Assembly (NCBI GenBank): GCA_963556495.2
Contig: OY747709.1
Span: forward strand, 56,332,930 to 56,396,929
DNA from: Valencia hispanica
Taxonomy: Eukaryota > Chordata > Actinopteri > Cyprinodontiformes > Valenciidae
Direction: 5' to 3'
DNA length: 64,000 nucleotides
The notes beneath the pieces are model-generated. The model was not told where the DNA came from, ran no database searches, and saw only the letters and a program-made list of their open reading frames with translations. The translations under genes and the position numbers were made by a program. Of the stretch, positions 48,861 to 60,620 are shown one piece after another (within the stretch, counting starts at the first letter, position 1; the number at the start of each line of letters is the position of its first letter).

Positions 48861-49520
48861 ATGTCGAGGCGCCTTGGTAGCGCCTTGCCTACCAAGGCGA
48901 GGCGCATTGGTAAGCGAGGCGCCTTGGTAGTCGAGGCGCCTTGGTAGGCGAGGCGCCTTGGTAGGCGAGGCGCCTTGGTAGTCGAGGCGCCTTGGTAGTC
49001 GAGGCGCCTTGGTAGGCGAGGCGCCTTGGTAGTCGAGGCGCCTTGGTAGTCGAGGCGCCTTGGTAGGCGAGGCGCCTTGGTAGTCGAGGCGCCTTGGTAG
49101 GCGAGGCGCATTGGTAGTCGAGGCGCCTTGGTAGGCGAGGCGCATTGGTAGGCGAGGCGCCTTGGTAGTCGAGGCGCCTTGGTAGTGGAGGCGCCTTGGT
49201 AGTCGAGGCGCCTTGGTAGTCGAGGCACCTTGGTAGGCGAGGCGCATTGGTAGTTGAGGCACCTTGGTAGGCGAGGCGCATTGGTAAGCGAGGCGCCTTG
49301 GTAGTCGAGGCGCCTTGGTAGGCGAGGCGCCTTGGTAGTCGAGGCGCCTTGGTAGGCGAGGCGCCTTGGTAGGCGAGGCGCCTTGGTAGTCGAGGCGCCT
49401 TGGTAGTGGAGGCGCCTTGGTAGTCGAGGCGCCTTGGTAGTCGAGGCACCTTGGTAGGCGAGGCGCATTGGTAGTTGAGGCACCTTGGTAGGCGAGGCGC
49501 ATTGGTAAGCGAGGCGCCTT
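48860..49520. repeat. 17-bp GC-rich minisatellite CGAGGCGCCTTGGTAGT
   Basis: About 38 copies of CGAGGCGCCTTGGTAGT or ...GTAGG. Each holds the palindrome GGCGCC and two CpGs; variants read GCGCATTGG. It opens with an 11-bp hairpin (arms 48870-48880 and 48889-48899). The overlapping YQGAS/TKAPRLPRR frames in all three minus-strand phases are artefacts of the 17-bp period. Confidence 0.96.
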
Positions 49521-49639
49521 GGTCAAAGAAAACGGTTAAATGGAGCAGACTTACCTCAAGTGACCACAGCTGCCCAGAGCCTGCATTTTGCTTACTGGCT
49601 CTGTTTACGTCCCGCCCATTGTAGCAGCATAGTTTGTGT

Positions 49640-49930
49640 GGTGACTGTAGTTCAGTGGTAGAGTTGTCATCCTGCGACCCAGAAATCGAGGGTTCGATTC
49701 CTGCTCCCTCCTGCTACATGTTGTTGTGTCCTTGGGCAAGACACTTCACCTACCGCCTACAGGTGTTGGCCAGAGGGGGGCGATATGGCAGCCTGGCCCC
49801 AGGGCAGCTGTGGCTACAATCGTAGCTTTCTTCCACCAGTGTGTGAATGTGAGAGCGAATGAATAATGGAGATGTAAAGTTCTTTGAGGGTCTTGAAAAG
49901 CGCTATATAAATGTCAGCCATTATTATTAG
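49640..49930 (+). mobile_element. tRNA-derived SINE
   Basis: A tRNA-like head has a box A (TAGTTCAGTGG) and box B (GGTTCGATTCC) at 49,649-49,700. A body with CTTGGGCAAGACACTTCACC follows, then a tail with GAAAAGCGCTATATAAATG and ATTATTATTA. RNA polymerase III would be the ancestral promoter user. A second, more divergent copy lies at 56,975-57,215 and a 3' half at 43,320-43,440. Confidence 0.8.
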
Positions 49931-49948
49931 TAGCGTAGCTAATCCTAA

Positions 49949-50631
49949 AGGTCATTGCACACCGAGTCCGTTTTTTTCGTGCGATTAATTCGCACGACAG
50001 TATTTTCTTTCAAATCAATGTCAAGTCAATGGGGACTTTGCGATTTTAATTTTTTCGGATGAGGTCGATTTTTTAAAAACTCATATCCGACAGATAAACA
50101 CTTGACCAATCAGCGAAGGCGTGGTGATGGCGTCATCGGAGCCGAGAGTCGCGAACTGAAGTGTCACTTTCATTGAAGTAACTAATGTTTTCTTCACCAT
50201 GTCTGAGCGTCTGATCCTTTCTGCACCCCCGTCTCTTTAATAAAAAAGAGAAAAACTACAAGGACAACGATTATAAGGATAATGTGAGGCGATCCGTTGC
50301 CGAAGAACTTGGATATGAAGATGGTGAGTAAATCAATGTGTACAAAATAGCTGTGAACTCTCCAAACTCTCCTCTCTTCTCCAGAATAGGATGAACCCAA
50401 CGCGCTCTGTTCTTCTTTTCTTTCTCCATCATTATCAACACAATGACGTCGTCACTTGATGTTGAATCAATTTTTTGTTTTGCCTCCTTCTGTTTTTTTA
50501 ATAGAATCCTCATAATTTATTCGCACTTTCGCAGCGCGTCTGGTATGCACACACAACACGTCGATTTTCGGCCTCCAATTTCTCGCAATTTCGTGTCGTT
50601 TATTCGCATCGGACCCGGTGTGCAAAGACTT
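49949..50631 (+). mobile_element. PIF/Harbinger-type non-autonomous element with MADF remnant
   Basis: 683 bp between 16-bp imperfect terminal inverted repeats (AGGTCATTGCACACCG at the left; the reverse complement of the right end is AAGTCTTTGCACACCG). It is flanked by TAA on both sides (49946-49948 and 50632-50634), the 3-bp duplication typical of PIF/Harbinger. The plus strand from 50,199 keeps a broken exon with DNVRRSVAEELGYEDG, resembling the MADF/Myb-like protein these elements encode. Interrupted by stops, so not functional. Confidence 0.65.
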
Positions 50632-50905
50632 TAACACCTAAGCAGATAACTGCTTTGGATCTAAAAACATTTTCCGATAGCTAGAATTACTTGACTTACA
50701 TTTAAATTTGAAATTTGCCCCCGAAGTTGCTGCTGCCGGCTCCTGATCTGCCATCTTTTTGAAAATACCGCAATGTATTCTGGGAAATATTTGACCGAGG
50801 GAAGGCATCAAGGCACCTCCCATGTATGTAGTTACCATAGACTTGCATGTAATCTAGCTGCCTGGACGCGCTGACCGATGTGAACGCCCCATTAGGCTCC
50901 CCATA

Positions 50906-51493
50906 CCGGTGTAGGTACCAGATCTGCTCGGGGGCCTGCGCCTAATTATGACGTCGTATTACATGATTGGCTGAACGCTAACATTACACTACATGATTGG
51001 CTGAACATTAGCATGTTGAGGCACTTCTTTTTAAAAGAACTTTATTGAACATTAGCAAGTATACAACACACGAACAAACAGCAAGGGGTGTTATATAAAT
51101 ACTGTACATGCAAAAATGTATGTAAATGACTTGTTTTGAGAGCCTTTTTCTTGATAGTCTGATATTGATTTTATGTAGGCTTATAGTTAAACATTTGTCA
51201 TTTTTTGGGGTTTCTAAAAAAAAAAAAAAAAAAGATCGTAATGGAAAATCTGTCAAAATATGGTTAATAACAACCAGCTAAACTCTTTCCAAAGCCCATA
51301 ATGGAAGAGCAGTACCAGTAAAGATGATCCCCACAGGAGCTGTTATTAACATTTATGTCTCTTTTACATTTCACTATATAGTGCTTGGCAGGGTTAAAAA
51401 TGGGGCGCAATGTAGTTTGTCAGAGTGGCGTTGCCGTAATGTGACGTTATCGGCAAGCGCAGGAACCCCGAGCAGATCTGGTACCTACACCGG
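50906..51493. mobile_element. 588-bp element with 28-bp perfect terminal inverted repeats
   Basis: The termini are exact inverted repeats over 28 bp (outer part CCGGTGTAGGTACCAGATCT; right end ...AGATCTGGTACCTACACCGG) and continue imperfectly to GCCTGCGC / TCCTGCGC. The interior is AT-rich and has no intact gene. No clear target-site duplication, so the superfamily is unknown. Confidence 0.7.
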
Positions 51494-52952
51494 CCTACCG
51501 CGATCGTGCATTTTGATGATGTCATCAAGGAGGATAACTACCTATGCTCAGTGTTCGTCTTTACACGACACATTGCAACTTTGTTGTTTTCCATTTAACG
51601 AAAAAAAAAACCTGTTCAACTTGAAGCATTTTAATTGAAATATGTGCAGCCTTATTTTTGCGCGATATTAAATTTATAAATAAGTTACCAGGAAAGCGGA
51701 CAATTTTGAACTTTGTAGGTTTAAAAAAACCCATTTAGCTTTCAATTTATTTAAAATATCTTCATATTTACGTTGAGTATTTTTGTGTTGCATTTTTTGG
51801 AAAAAAGATTAGAATTTTTTTAAAATAAATTTTGCACAATGAATGATCTTTAAATGACATTCTAAACTTTTTTTGAAGTTGTTTTGCTGCAACGTATCTG
51901 GAAAGTGAGAATCATTTTGACATGTATAAAGAAAATAATATATTGCAATAGATATCGTTACCATACACGCTTTAGATTATAACATAATATAGATTTGGAG
52001 CCATTTTGCCCATCCATAGTTTCCACTGTCTGAGCTGTAAAAAACCTGGTCCTGTTTGGACCTCCATATCCCAGCATGCTCTCTGGTTCTAATCAATCAT
52101 CTGGACCTCGCCGCCTGGGTTGGGTCTGAACTGGACCTCAGCGATCCGACACCAGAACCAGAGTTTCCAACAGAGACTGAAGCAGGTGAATTTACTGACT
52201 TTATTTCTTATTGTGACACAAATCAAAGTTTCTCCAAAGACGGACGAGTCGGCACGGTAACAAGCTGAAGGTACAGGAACATCGACAACCAGCAACCAAT
52301 CACAGAGCTGAGAAGCTGTTGCCACGGTTACAAACTCATCATGTGTCCAATAACAGAGAGAAACTGGCTTTAATGACACGCCTGTAATAATGCAGCTGTG
52401 CAACTACAAATCCCATCAAGCTTTGCTGCTAGAAACCAGCCAATGAGAGAGTTTAGAGTTCAGAGGTCAGCTCTGATGCTGCGTTCAATTTGTCTCGGAA
52501 GTTGGACCTTGGACTGTCAGGAAAACTGATGCAAGCTAGCGTTAGCATCCTGTGTTCTCTGGATCGCTAAAGGAACCGATGATGTCAGCGAACTCTGGTT
52601 TATTTAGCCAACTTTTACTGCAGCCATATTGAATCCTGAACTCCGGCTGCTTGGTGACCTTGAACTTTCCCAAGGTCGCAAATCCAACTCCAGGGGGGCG
52701 TTCTCCTTGTTTTTCCAACTAGGAACTTATGGACTCCAACGTCCGAGTGCAAATGGAACGCATCATTCCCACCTCCCGCTGAGCCTCATGGGTAATGTAG
52801 TGTTTAAACTTCCTGAACATTCCTCCTGATTTACACAACAAACATTGGATCCAATCAGATTTTACACAAGCAGCAAAACCAAAGAAACAATACGGACAAT
52901 AAAAATGTGAGACACCAGCCGAACCATCTTCCTCCTCCTCTTCATCTTCCTC
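51494..52952. other. Intergenic to 3' UTR of the proSAAS-like gene
   Basis: AT-rich unique sequence without a recognisable gene. For the minus-strand gene ending at 52953, reverse AATAAA hexamers (TTTATT) occur at 52599-52604 and 52200-52205; the first would give a 3' UTR of about 350 bp. Which is used cannot be told. Confidence 0.35.
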
Positions 52953-55900
52953 TCACTCCCTCAGGTAATCCAAAATCTGATCCATCAAGATCTGGGGGTC
53001 GTAGTTCAGGACGGCTCTCCTGCGGCGCCTACGACCCCCATGATTCCCTTCCTCTGGGTCAGCGGTTGTCATGGTATCGATGCGTTTCATCCTTTGCAGG
53101 CCGGCTCCTCGTGGGCGGAGCTTTTCCTCCTCTTCCTCCTCCAGCCTCTTCACTCTGAGGAGGGGCGACTCGTTGCTAGGCGACTGACTGTCGTCCAGGG
53201 AACGGCGGGTTCTCCTGTGGGCGGGGATGACTGGTTCAGCTGCGTGCAGGTCCCTCCTTGCTCTGCGGCCTGATGACATCATCACCTGGGCGTGGCTAGG
53301 GCCGGCGCTCGACAGCATCTTAGCGACCACCCGCCTGCAAAGGAAAATTATTAGAACGGTTTTTCAATAGTTCATAAATAATCTACATGATGATTAAAAT
53401 GTTGCAATAAACCCGATCAAGAGAGTTCTGAAACCTCTTCACAGAAATCACAGGAAAAAACAGTTTAGAAAATTATTGATTTCTATCTTCTTTTTAATAA
53501 AGTCAAAGATGAAAATAAAACCAGAAAGGAGGAGTTCAGACCTCCAGAACATTCTGGGGCTCACCCACAGAACGACTGGTTTTCAGCCACTCTGAAGCTA
53601 GATTAGCAATGATTCAGTCCCTTTTTCTTATTGGCTGACTGAGCCGATGTAGCCAAACCCATCTTAGATTCCATCTCTGATTGGTTGGCAGGCTTATGAC
53701 ATCAGTTTCCCATGAATCAGACATCATACAGAAACACAGACAGCTGGAAGAGAAGCCAATCAATCAGTCAATCAAACTTTATTTATAAAGCGCTTTTCAT
53801 GCAATCATTGCAATTCAAAGTGCTTTACAGAATTAAAATGACCCCACATTAACCACATTCCCAACCCTCCCCCACATAATTAAAAGCATGATCACAGTAA
53901 TACCCCCCTCCCCCAGACCCAACCCCCATGCACACACACTTAAGAGCAAAAATAAAAAGGACACTGGGCCGAGTGCAGATGAACCAGGTTAGGAAACGCC
54001 ATCAGAGGAGCCGTCTGCACCGGCAGCAGCACATCAGCAGCAGCAGCCGAGGCACCGGCCCAGGTAAAAGTCAGCTCAGAGTCAAAAATCACGCCCAGGT
54101 TCTTCACTTGTAAAGAAGGATTAAAAGACAGTGATTGTAGTTTTGGTAAAAGTTTCTCTCTCTGAGCCTCAGCACTGATGACTAAAACTTCAGTTTTGTC
54201 CTGGTTGAGCAGAGAAAGTTTTCTGCCATCCAGGATTTAATGTCTAAAATGCAGTTAAAAAGTGCATCCATTGGCCGTGTGTCATCGGGAGACATGGAGA
54301 TGTATAACTGTGTATCATCAGCATAACTGTGAAAGTTAACTCCATGTTTCCTGATGACGCTGCCAAGAGGGAGCATATAGAGGTTAAAAAGCACTGGGCC
54401 TAAAATCGAACCCTGGGGCACACCACATGTGATCCTGTGGACCCTAGAGGAGCAGGTATCTAAACTTACCATAAAGATCCTGTCTGTGAGATAGGATGTA
54501 AACCATTTATGAACAGCACCAGAGAGGCCGATCTGTTTTAAACGGGTTAAAAGAATAGTGTGGTCTACTGTATCGAAGGCAGCGCTTAGATCCAGTAGAA
54601 CCAACACTGTCACTTTCTGTGCATCATAGTTTAATCTAAAATCATTTAAAATCTTCAGAAGAGCGTCTCTGTGCTGTGGTTCACCCTAAAACCAGACTGA
54701 AATTCCTCCAGGACATTATGAGCGTTAATAAATCATTAAGTTGAATTAAGCTTTTCTAAAACTTTGCTTAAAAACGGTAAGTTAGATACCGGTCTAAAGT
54801 TGTTAAAATCATTAAAATCTAAGTTGCTCTTCTTCAACAGGGGCCTCACTAGCGCCTGTTTAAAAACCCCCGTCTGAAGGGAGCAATTGATCATGGTCAC
54901 AGCTAATGTTGTCATATGTGGTTAACTGTTAGGAAATATTCACGAAAGTTTGTCTTCTAAGTCACGTCAGCTGATTATCTTTGGCAGTTGTCACGCCAGT
55001 AGCGCAGCAGAAGGAGGGAGGAGGGCATTGGAGGCGGGGCTTGAGTGCATCGGAGAGGGAGGGGGAGTGATGTGAAGCTTTTTTTAAATTTTCAAGCAAA
55101 GTCTGCTCTCCTCTCTGAGTTACCTACTGCAGCTTTAAGGTGTCCAACTTCACACACAATCACATAAAAAGAGATCAGGGTTGTTTGGACTTTAAGGTTT
55201 TCCTTCATTCCGTCCAGTTTGGTTTCAGAGTGATCCAAAGTGGGATGCCACCCAACAACGTGGGTCAGACATCTCCATTCCTCAGGAGGAAAACAAGGCG
55301 CCGCCTGCCAGGTCCCTCATCAGTTTAATCTGCTTTGAGAAGATGAAGGACCAAAGGTCAGGCCGATTCCTTAAACTCCAGAGGTGCTTTGAACATCATG
55401 AAACCTCTTCTTTGTTCATTGCTTGCTTCAGATTCTAGAAGAAGTGTTCTTCTTTTAATGCTGTGTCGTCCTACCTGAGCATTTCCTGGTCTCTCCTCGG
55501 TCCTGATGATGTTCTTCCGGGCTCTCTGGCTCTCTGCAGCAGACTCTGGACCAGCCGGGGATCCATCCTGAGAACCATCCAACCATCCCGTTAAGATCTA
55601 CACCCCCGTCTTCCTCTGACAGGTGATCTGACACTCACTCACCTGTCCAGCACTGCCTGAGCCAACTGTGGCTCCACCAGGTCCCACCAGGGGCCGCCGG
55701 GCCTCCCCATGCTCATCCCCCGACCCGTCTCATCGTAGTCTCCAACATCAGGGGTCTGGAAGTCCCCTGGAGGTCCCTCATCATCCTCCTCATCTTCTTC
55801 CTCCTCCACCACCTCCACGTCCGCCGGGCCGACCAATCCTGTGCTCTCTGCCTCACTCAGGAGGCGGAGCAGAGCAGCCAGGTAAGCTGTGGGAGCACAT

Positions 55901-58900
55901 GATTGGTATTTAAAATGAACTACAGCAGCGTAGCTTCATGCTAAAATCTGTTTTAATCGTTTCCTATCAAATTAAATGTACTGCTTTAAAATCTTTACAA
56001 CCAGTTTACTAAAAACATAAATTGCTGAATTATTAAAAAGCAATTTAGAAAAAAATAAGAGAGGATATGAAGCTTCTGAACATTAATTGTAATATTTTGA
56101 GAAAACAGCTGAATAAACATTTTTCCAACCTGCTCGTTGCTCCTCCACCTGCTCCCTCCTCTGGTCTCTCTCCATCAACCGCTGCAGAGCCTGGTCAATT
56201 CCCCGCCCTCTCCAGTCTTCGGACTGGTAGTACAGGTCATTGGCTCCGCCTCCTGCTTGCAAGCCAGGATATGACATCATTTGGTCTTCATATGGCAGCC
56301 GGTTCCGGAGGTCTCTGCGCTGGCGTCTGATCTCGCTCACTGAAACGTCCACGCCACGCCCACCGCCATGAGCTGCAGGTAGAGTCTGGGGAGAAAAGGT
56401 CAGAGGTCAGCGCACAGAGTGAGGGGTGTAACTGTGTGTTTCACACCACCTGTGGGTCTGCTGGGGTGTAATGAGGAACTGAGCAGAGTTTTACCTACAC
56501 AACAATAAAATAAATATCAGTTCAACTGATAACTTTAACTTCAGCTTCTGAACCAAGGAGTACTCAGTATTGACCCCTGTGGGACACCAAGAACTAGATC
56601 CTCTTTAAATCATTTCTCATTCGTTGGACCTGATGTCATACTGATGTAACCAGCTCCATGTGCAGCAATCTCACCTAGACACATCAGTGTCAGTTTGGAT
56701 CTTTGATTATCTCTGTGGTTGTGGTTCCTCCTGGTTCAGATTTTTAAATCATCAAAATGATGAAAGCATTTAGACCAAAAACTTACTACATCTCTAGAAA
56801 AAGAAAAACCTCATTTTATTTTCCAGGGATTCAAAGAGAATAAAGAGACAGCTTGAGGTGAGGAGGAGAACAAAGAGCTCCAACAGAGTTCCCTCCCACA
56901 CTGAGGAGCTCCATGAAGCTCCAGAAGGAGGAGAAGAAATGATCAAACAAGATGAAAGAGAAAAACGTGGAAATGGACGACAATTTGAAAAGGAAAGAGT
57001 GGTTGCCTTGGAATTGGAGGGTTGTAGGTTCAATCCCAGCTTCCGCCTGTCACATGTCGATGTACCTGTGGGCAAGGTACTTAACCCCAAGTTGCCTGAC
57101 GATCTGTATATCGGTGTATGAATGTGAAAGGGTGAATGTGGCTCCAGCGTAAAGTGCTTTGAGTGGTCAGTATGACTGGAAAAGCTCTATATAAGTTCAA
57201 TACATTTACCATTTCGAACTGAGGAGAAAGTTAGGACCCCCCCCCCCCCCCACAAAATACAATATAACTCCATCAACCATCTCTGACCTCAGTCTAAGTT
57301 TTCTCTCGACACTCTCAGCTCTGAGATGTTTCAGGTGTTTCTTGCTGGTTTAAACTCACCACACATCATTAGAGATGCTGGATGCTTTGCTAGATGCGAT
57401 GTGATGCTAGAGGCTATGCTGGATGCTATGCTGGTTGCAATGCTGGAAGCTATGCTAGATGGTGGAAGCTATGCTAGATGTGATGCTGGAAGCTATGCGA
57501 TCCTAGATGCTATGGGTAGATGCGATGCTGGAAGCTATGCTAGATGTGATGCTGGAAGCTATGCTAGATGGTATGCTGGAAGCTATGCTAGATGCTATGC
57601 TAGATGCGATGCTGGAAGCTATGCTAGATGTGATGCTGGAAGCTATGCTGGATGCTATGCTAGATGCTATGCTAGATGCTATGCTAGATGCTATGCTAGA
57701 TGTGATGCTGGAAGCTATGCTAGATGTGATGCTGGATGCTATGCTAGATGCTATGCTAGATGCTATGCTAGATGCTATGCTAGATGTGATGCTGGAAGCT
57801 ATGCTAGATGCTATGCGATCCTAGATGCTATCCTAGATGGGATGCTGGAAGCTATGCTAGATGCTATGCTAGATGCTATGCTAGATGCTATGCTAGATGT
57901 GATGCTGGAAGCTATGCTAGATGCTATGCTAGATGCTATGCTAGATGTGATGCTGGAAGCTATGCTAGATGTGATGCTGGAAGCTATGCTAGATGCGATG
58001 CTATGCTGGTTGCGATGCTGGATGCTATGCGATGCTAGATGCGATGCTGGATGCTATGCGATGCTGGTTGCGATGCTGGATGCGATGCTGGAAGCTATGC
58101 TAGATGCTATACTAGATGCGATGCTAGATGCTATGCTAGATGTGATGCTGGAAGCTATGCTAGATGCTATGCTAGATGCTATGCTAGATGCTATGCTAGA
58201 TGTGATGCTGGAAGCTATGCTAGATGTGATGCTGGAAGCTATGCTAGATGCTATGCGATCCTAGATGTGATGCTGGATACTTTGCTGGATGCGATGCTAG
58301 ATGCTGGAAGCTATGCTAGATGCTATGCTAGATGCTATGCTAGATGCTATGCTAGATGTGATGCTGGAAGCTATGCTAGATGTGATGCTGGAAGCTATGC
58401 TAGATGCTATGCGATCCTAGATGCTATCCTAGATGGGATGCTGGAAGCTATGCTAGATCCTAGATGCTATGCTGGATGCGATCCTAGATGCGATGCTGGA
58501 TGCGATCCTAGATGCGATGCTGGATGCGATGCTAGATGCTGGATGCTATGCTAGATGCTATGCGATCCTAGATGCTATGCAGGATGCGATCCTAGATGCG
58601 ATGCTGGATGCGATCCTAGATGCGATGCTGGAAGCTATGCTAGATGCGATGCTATGCTGGTTGCGATGCTGGATGCTATGCGATGCTAGATGCGATGCTG
58701 GATGCTATGCGATGCTGGTTGCGATGCTGGATGCGATGCTGGAAGCTATGCTAGATGCTATACTAGATGCTATGCTAGATGTGATGCTGGAAGCTACGCT
58801 GGATGCTATGCGATGCTGGATGCTATGCTAGATGCTATGCTAGATGCTATGCTAGCGGCTATATTAGATGTGATGCTGGAAGCTATGCTAGATGCTATGC

Positions 58901-60443
58901 GATGCTAGATGCTATGCTAGATGCTATGCTGGAAGCTATGCTAGATGCTATGCGATGCTAGATGCTATGCTAGATGCTATGCTAGATGCTATGCTAGATG
59001 CTATGCTGGAAGCTATGCTAGATGCTATGCGATGCTAGATGTGATGCTGGATACTTTGCTGGATGCGATCCTGGGTGCTATGCTGGATATGATGCTCAGA
59101 GAAAGAAACAGGACTGCTGTTTTGTCTCATATTCCTTATCCAGGGATAAAAAGGCTTCAGATTCATGGTACCGATTCTCTCTGAGAAGAAAGAATCAGAC
59201 TCATCCCTCTGCAGTAGCTGTAATTTCCTGCCTCCACTCCCTGATTTATGACTGCAATATCTCCGTCCCTGCAGCAGTGCTGATTATCATCCTCAGGAAG
59301 AGTTAGGACTGTCAGCCTGTGTGATGAAGAGGACGAGGAGATAATGAGTCCTCTGAGGAGCATCTCTCTCTGACGCTGAAGGGGGGGGGGGGTGTCTGAT
59401 TAACACCTGAAACTGTGTAATGTTAGGAGTCAGGAAAGCTGATTTAGAACAACTTTTTCTGGAACCGATCTGGATACGAATATTGAGAAAACCAACGTTT
59501 GTTTCTGCTGTTGCGTGTTTTCCTGACCGGGTTTGAACACAACGTAACCGGCGGCAACACGGCGAGGCTGAAACTAATTCACCTTCACGCTGATAAAGTC
59601 AATGATTCACAGCTTTGCTATCAGGAGATTGTTGTCCTCAAACACACACAGGCCTGTTTAACTATCCTGATAAGGACAGGAGCTCAGATTGATGTTCTTA
59701 GTCAGCAGAACCGATGGGACTGAGTTCTGATTTATAGTAGCTGTATTCCTATTAGGATGTTCTTATTGGTCAGATGTAATATTCTGATGTTTTCGTTGCC
59801 TGGAAGCAGAAAATCATCATAATTATCAGAAAGGAAAGCTGAAAACATCTAGAACACACACACACACACATCCTGTGTATTATGTTGCCTTGTTGCCGTG
59901 GGTGACCATCTCCCATCGTCATGGTGACAGCAGATGAAATAAAATGTCGCAGTAGCTTCTCACACACAGAGTTATGGATCTACTACTGTCTTTGTGAGGA
60001 GGACTCTCCAACGCATAACGCACTCTGGGATCCATGCCGGTTCTGAATGGGTTCTTAGTCTGACCTGGACCCGGCCAGAACCTGGACCAGGTCAGAACCT
60101 CCAACAGCTGTCTGAGAGTCTGACTTAATATCTGATGAGCATCATGGTGCTCACAAAGGTGGTAAAGATCCTAAAGTCACATGATTCAAACACCATCAAT
60201 AAACCAAATGGGAGCCGAACACAAACACACAATAACGCACACACACATGCTTATGTGTGTGACGTAAGAGTAAATGAAGATAAACAGAAGCTCTCTGCAC
60301 CAAGTTACCGTGACGACGCAGCATCACAGGATGGATGGATGGAGGAGACAGACATGAGGACCAGCAGAGACACCTGGACATCTTCTTACCTGAGCGGCGT
60401 GAATCAGAGCGGCGCCGAGTAGCAGGAGGCCGAGAGACGCCAT
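52953..60443 (-). CDS. pcsk1nl: proSAAS-like prohormone (pcsk1n-like)
   Basis: Secreted neuroendocrine precursor that inhibits prohormone convertase 1/3 and yields peptides. Minus-strand exons in transcript order: 60443-60390, 56385-56130, 55886-55643, 55567-55475, 53334-52953 (TGA 52955-52953). They are phase-compatible and give 342 residues. Donors are GT; that of exon 2 is the weak GTTGGA. Residues 1-16 form a signal peptide (MASLGLLLLGAALIHAA). Then come a basic segment (EIRRQRRDLRNRLPYEDQ), an acidic exon 3 (VEEEEDEEDD) and a helix-rich middle (LAQAVLDRMDPRLVQSLLQRA). Dibasic or multibasic sites are GRRARRD, HRRTRRS, LLRVKRLEEEEEE, MKR and a six-arginine run. LLRVKR is exactly the convertase-inhibitory motif of mammalian proSAAS. 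After the arginine run the protein ends in AVLNYDPQILMDQILDYLRE. Human proSAAS is shorter (about 260). Its position near hdac6 matches human Xp11.23. Confidence 0.88.
53757..54920 (-). mobile_element. L2-clade LINE fragment with readable reverse transcriptase
   Basis: Minus-strand non-LTR retrotransposon piece inside the last intron of the proSAAS-like gene. The frame 54613-54182 (143 codons) is open and keeps reverse-transcriptase motifs A (LLDLSAAFDTVDH), B (GVPQGSILGPVLF) and C (YADDTQLYI). The element is 5'-truncated near 54,920 and deleted internally downstream. Its low-coordinate end (TTTATTTATAAAGCGC) looks like the 3' tail. It is a remnant, not a host gene. Confidence 0.75.
54921..55474. 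other. proSAAS-like intron remainder
   Basis: Mixed sequence. 54,960-55,130 resembles a short non-coding repeat (GAGGCGGGGCTTGAGTGCAT...). No exon is seen before the donor at 55474. Confidence 0.35.
56975..57215 (+). mobile_element. Divergent copy of the tRNA-derived SINE
   Basis: Box-B-like GGTTCAATCCC near 57,028, then the same body as at 49,640 (GTGGGCAAGGTACTTAACCC; GAATGTGAAAGGGTGAATG) and the tail GAAAAGCTCTATATAAG. It lies in intron 1 of the proSAAS-like gene. Confidence 0.65.
57370..59090. repeat. 12-bp minisatellite GCTATGCTAGAT / GATGCTGGAAGC
   Basis: About 140 copies of 12-bp words GCTATGCTAGAT, GTGATGCTGGAA and GCGATGCTGGAT in intron 1 of the proSAAS-like gene. Blocks recur at longer range: the stretch around 58,000-58,110 reappears at about 58,640-58,750. 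Frames reading LDAM / YARC are artefacts. A run of 13 C lies just upstream at 57,238. Confidence 0.96.
59091..60389. other. 5' part of proSAAS-like intron 1
   Basis: Unique sequence with a short poly-G tract (59,381-59,391) and a (CA)n run (59,855). No exon, RNA gene or clear transposon is seen. Confidence 0.4.
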
Positions 60444-60620
60444 GCTGCAGACGGAGGGAGACGCACACTGAGGCTGTCGCTCCAACACACCAAAGGAGGG
60501 AGGTGGGAGGAGCTCTGACTCAGGAGGAGGAGGTGGGAGGAGGAGGAGGAAGAAGAAGAGGAAGAGCAGAGCTTTGCTTCCTCAGGACTTTTCCACGGAA
60601 AAGACAACAAACTATAAACA
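60444..60620 (-). promoter_or_regulatory. pcsk1nl: Candidate promoter / 5' UTR of the proSAAS-like gene
   Basis: Sequence immediately upstream of the minus-strand ATG. It is purine-rich (GGAGG repeats on the plus strand) and has an AP-1 word TGACTCA at about 60,516. No canonical TATA at the usual distance can be claimed because the start site is unknown. Confidence 0.35.

Noticed and set aside
49643..49715. tRNA gene
   Set aside because: Box A and box B are present, but the region continues into a SINE body and tail and does not close a proper acceptor stem.
54182..54613. Host gene coding a 143-residue protein
   Set aside because: Reverse-transcriptase motifs A-C show it is a LINE fragment within an intron.
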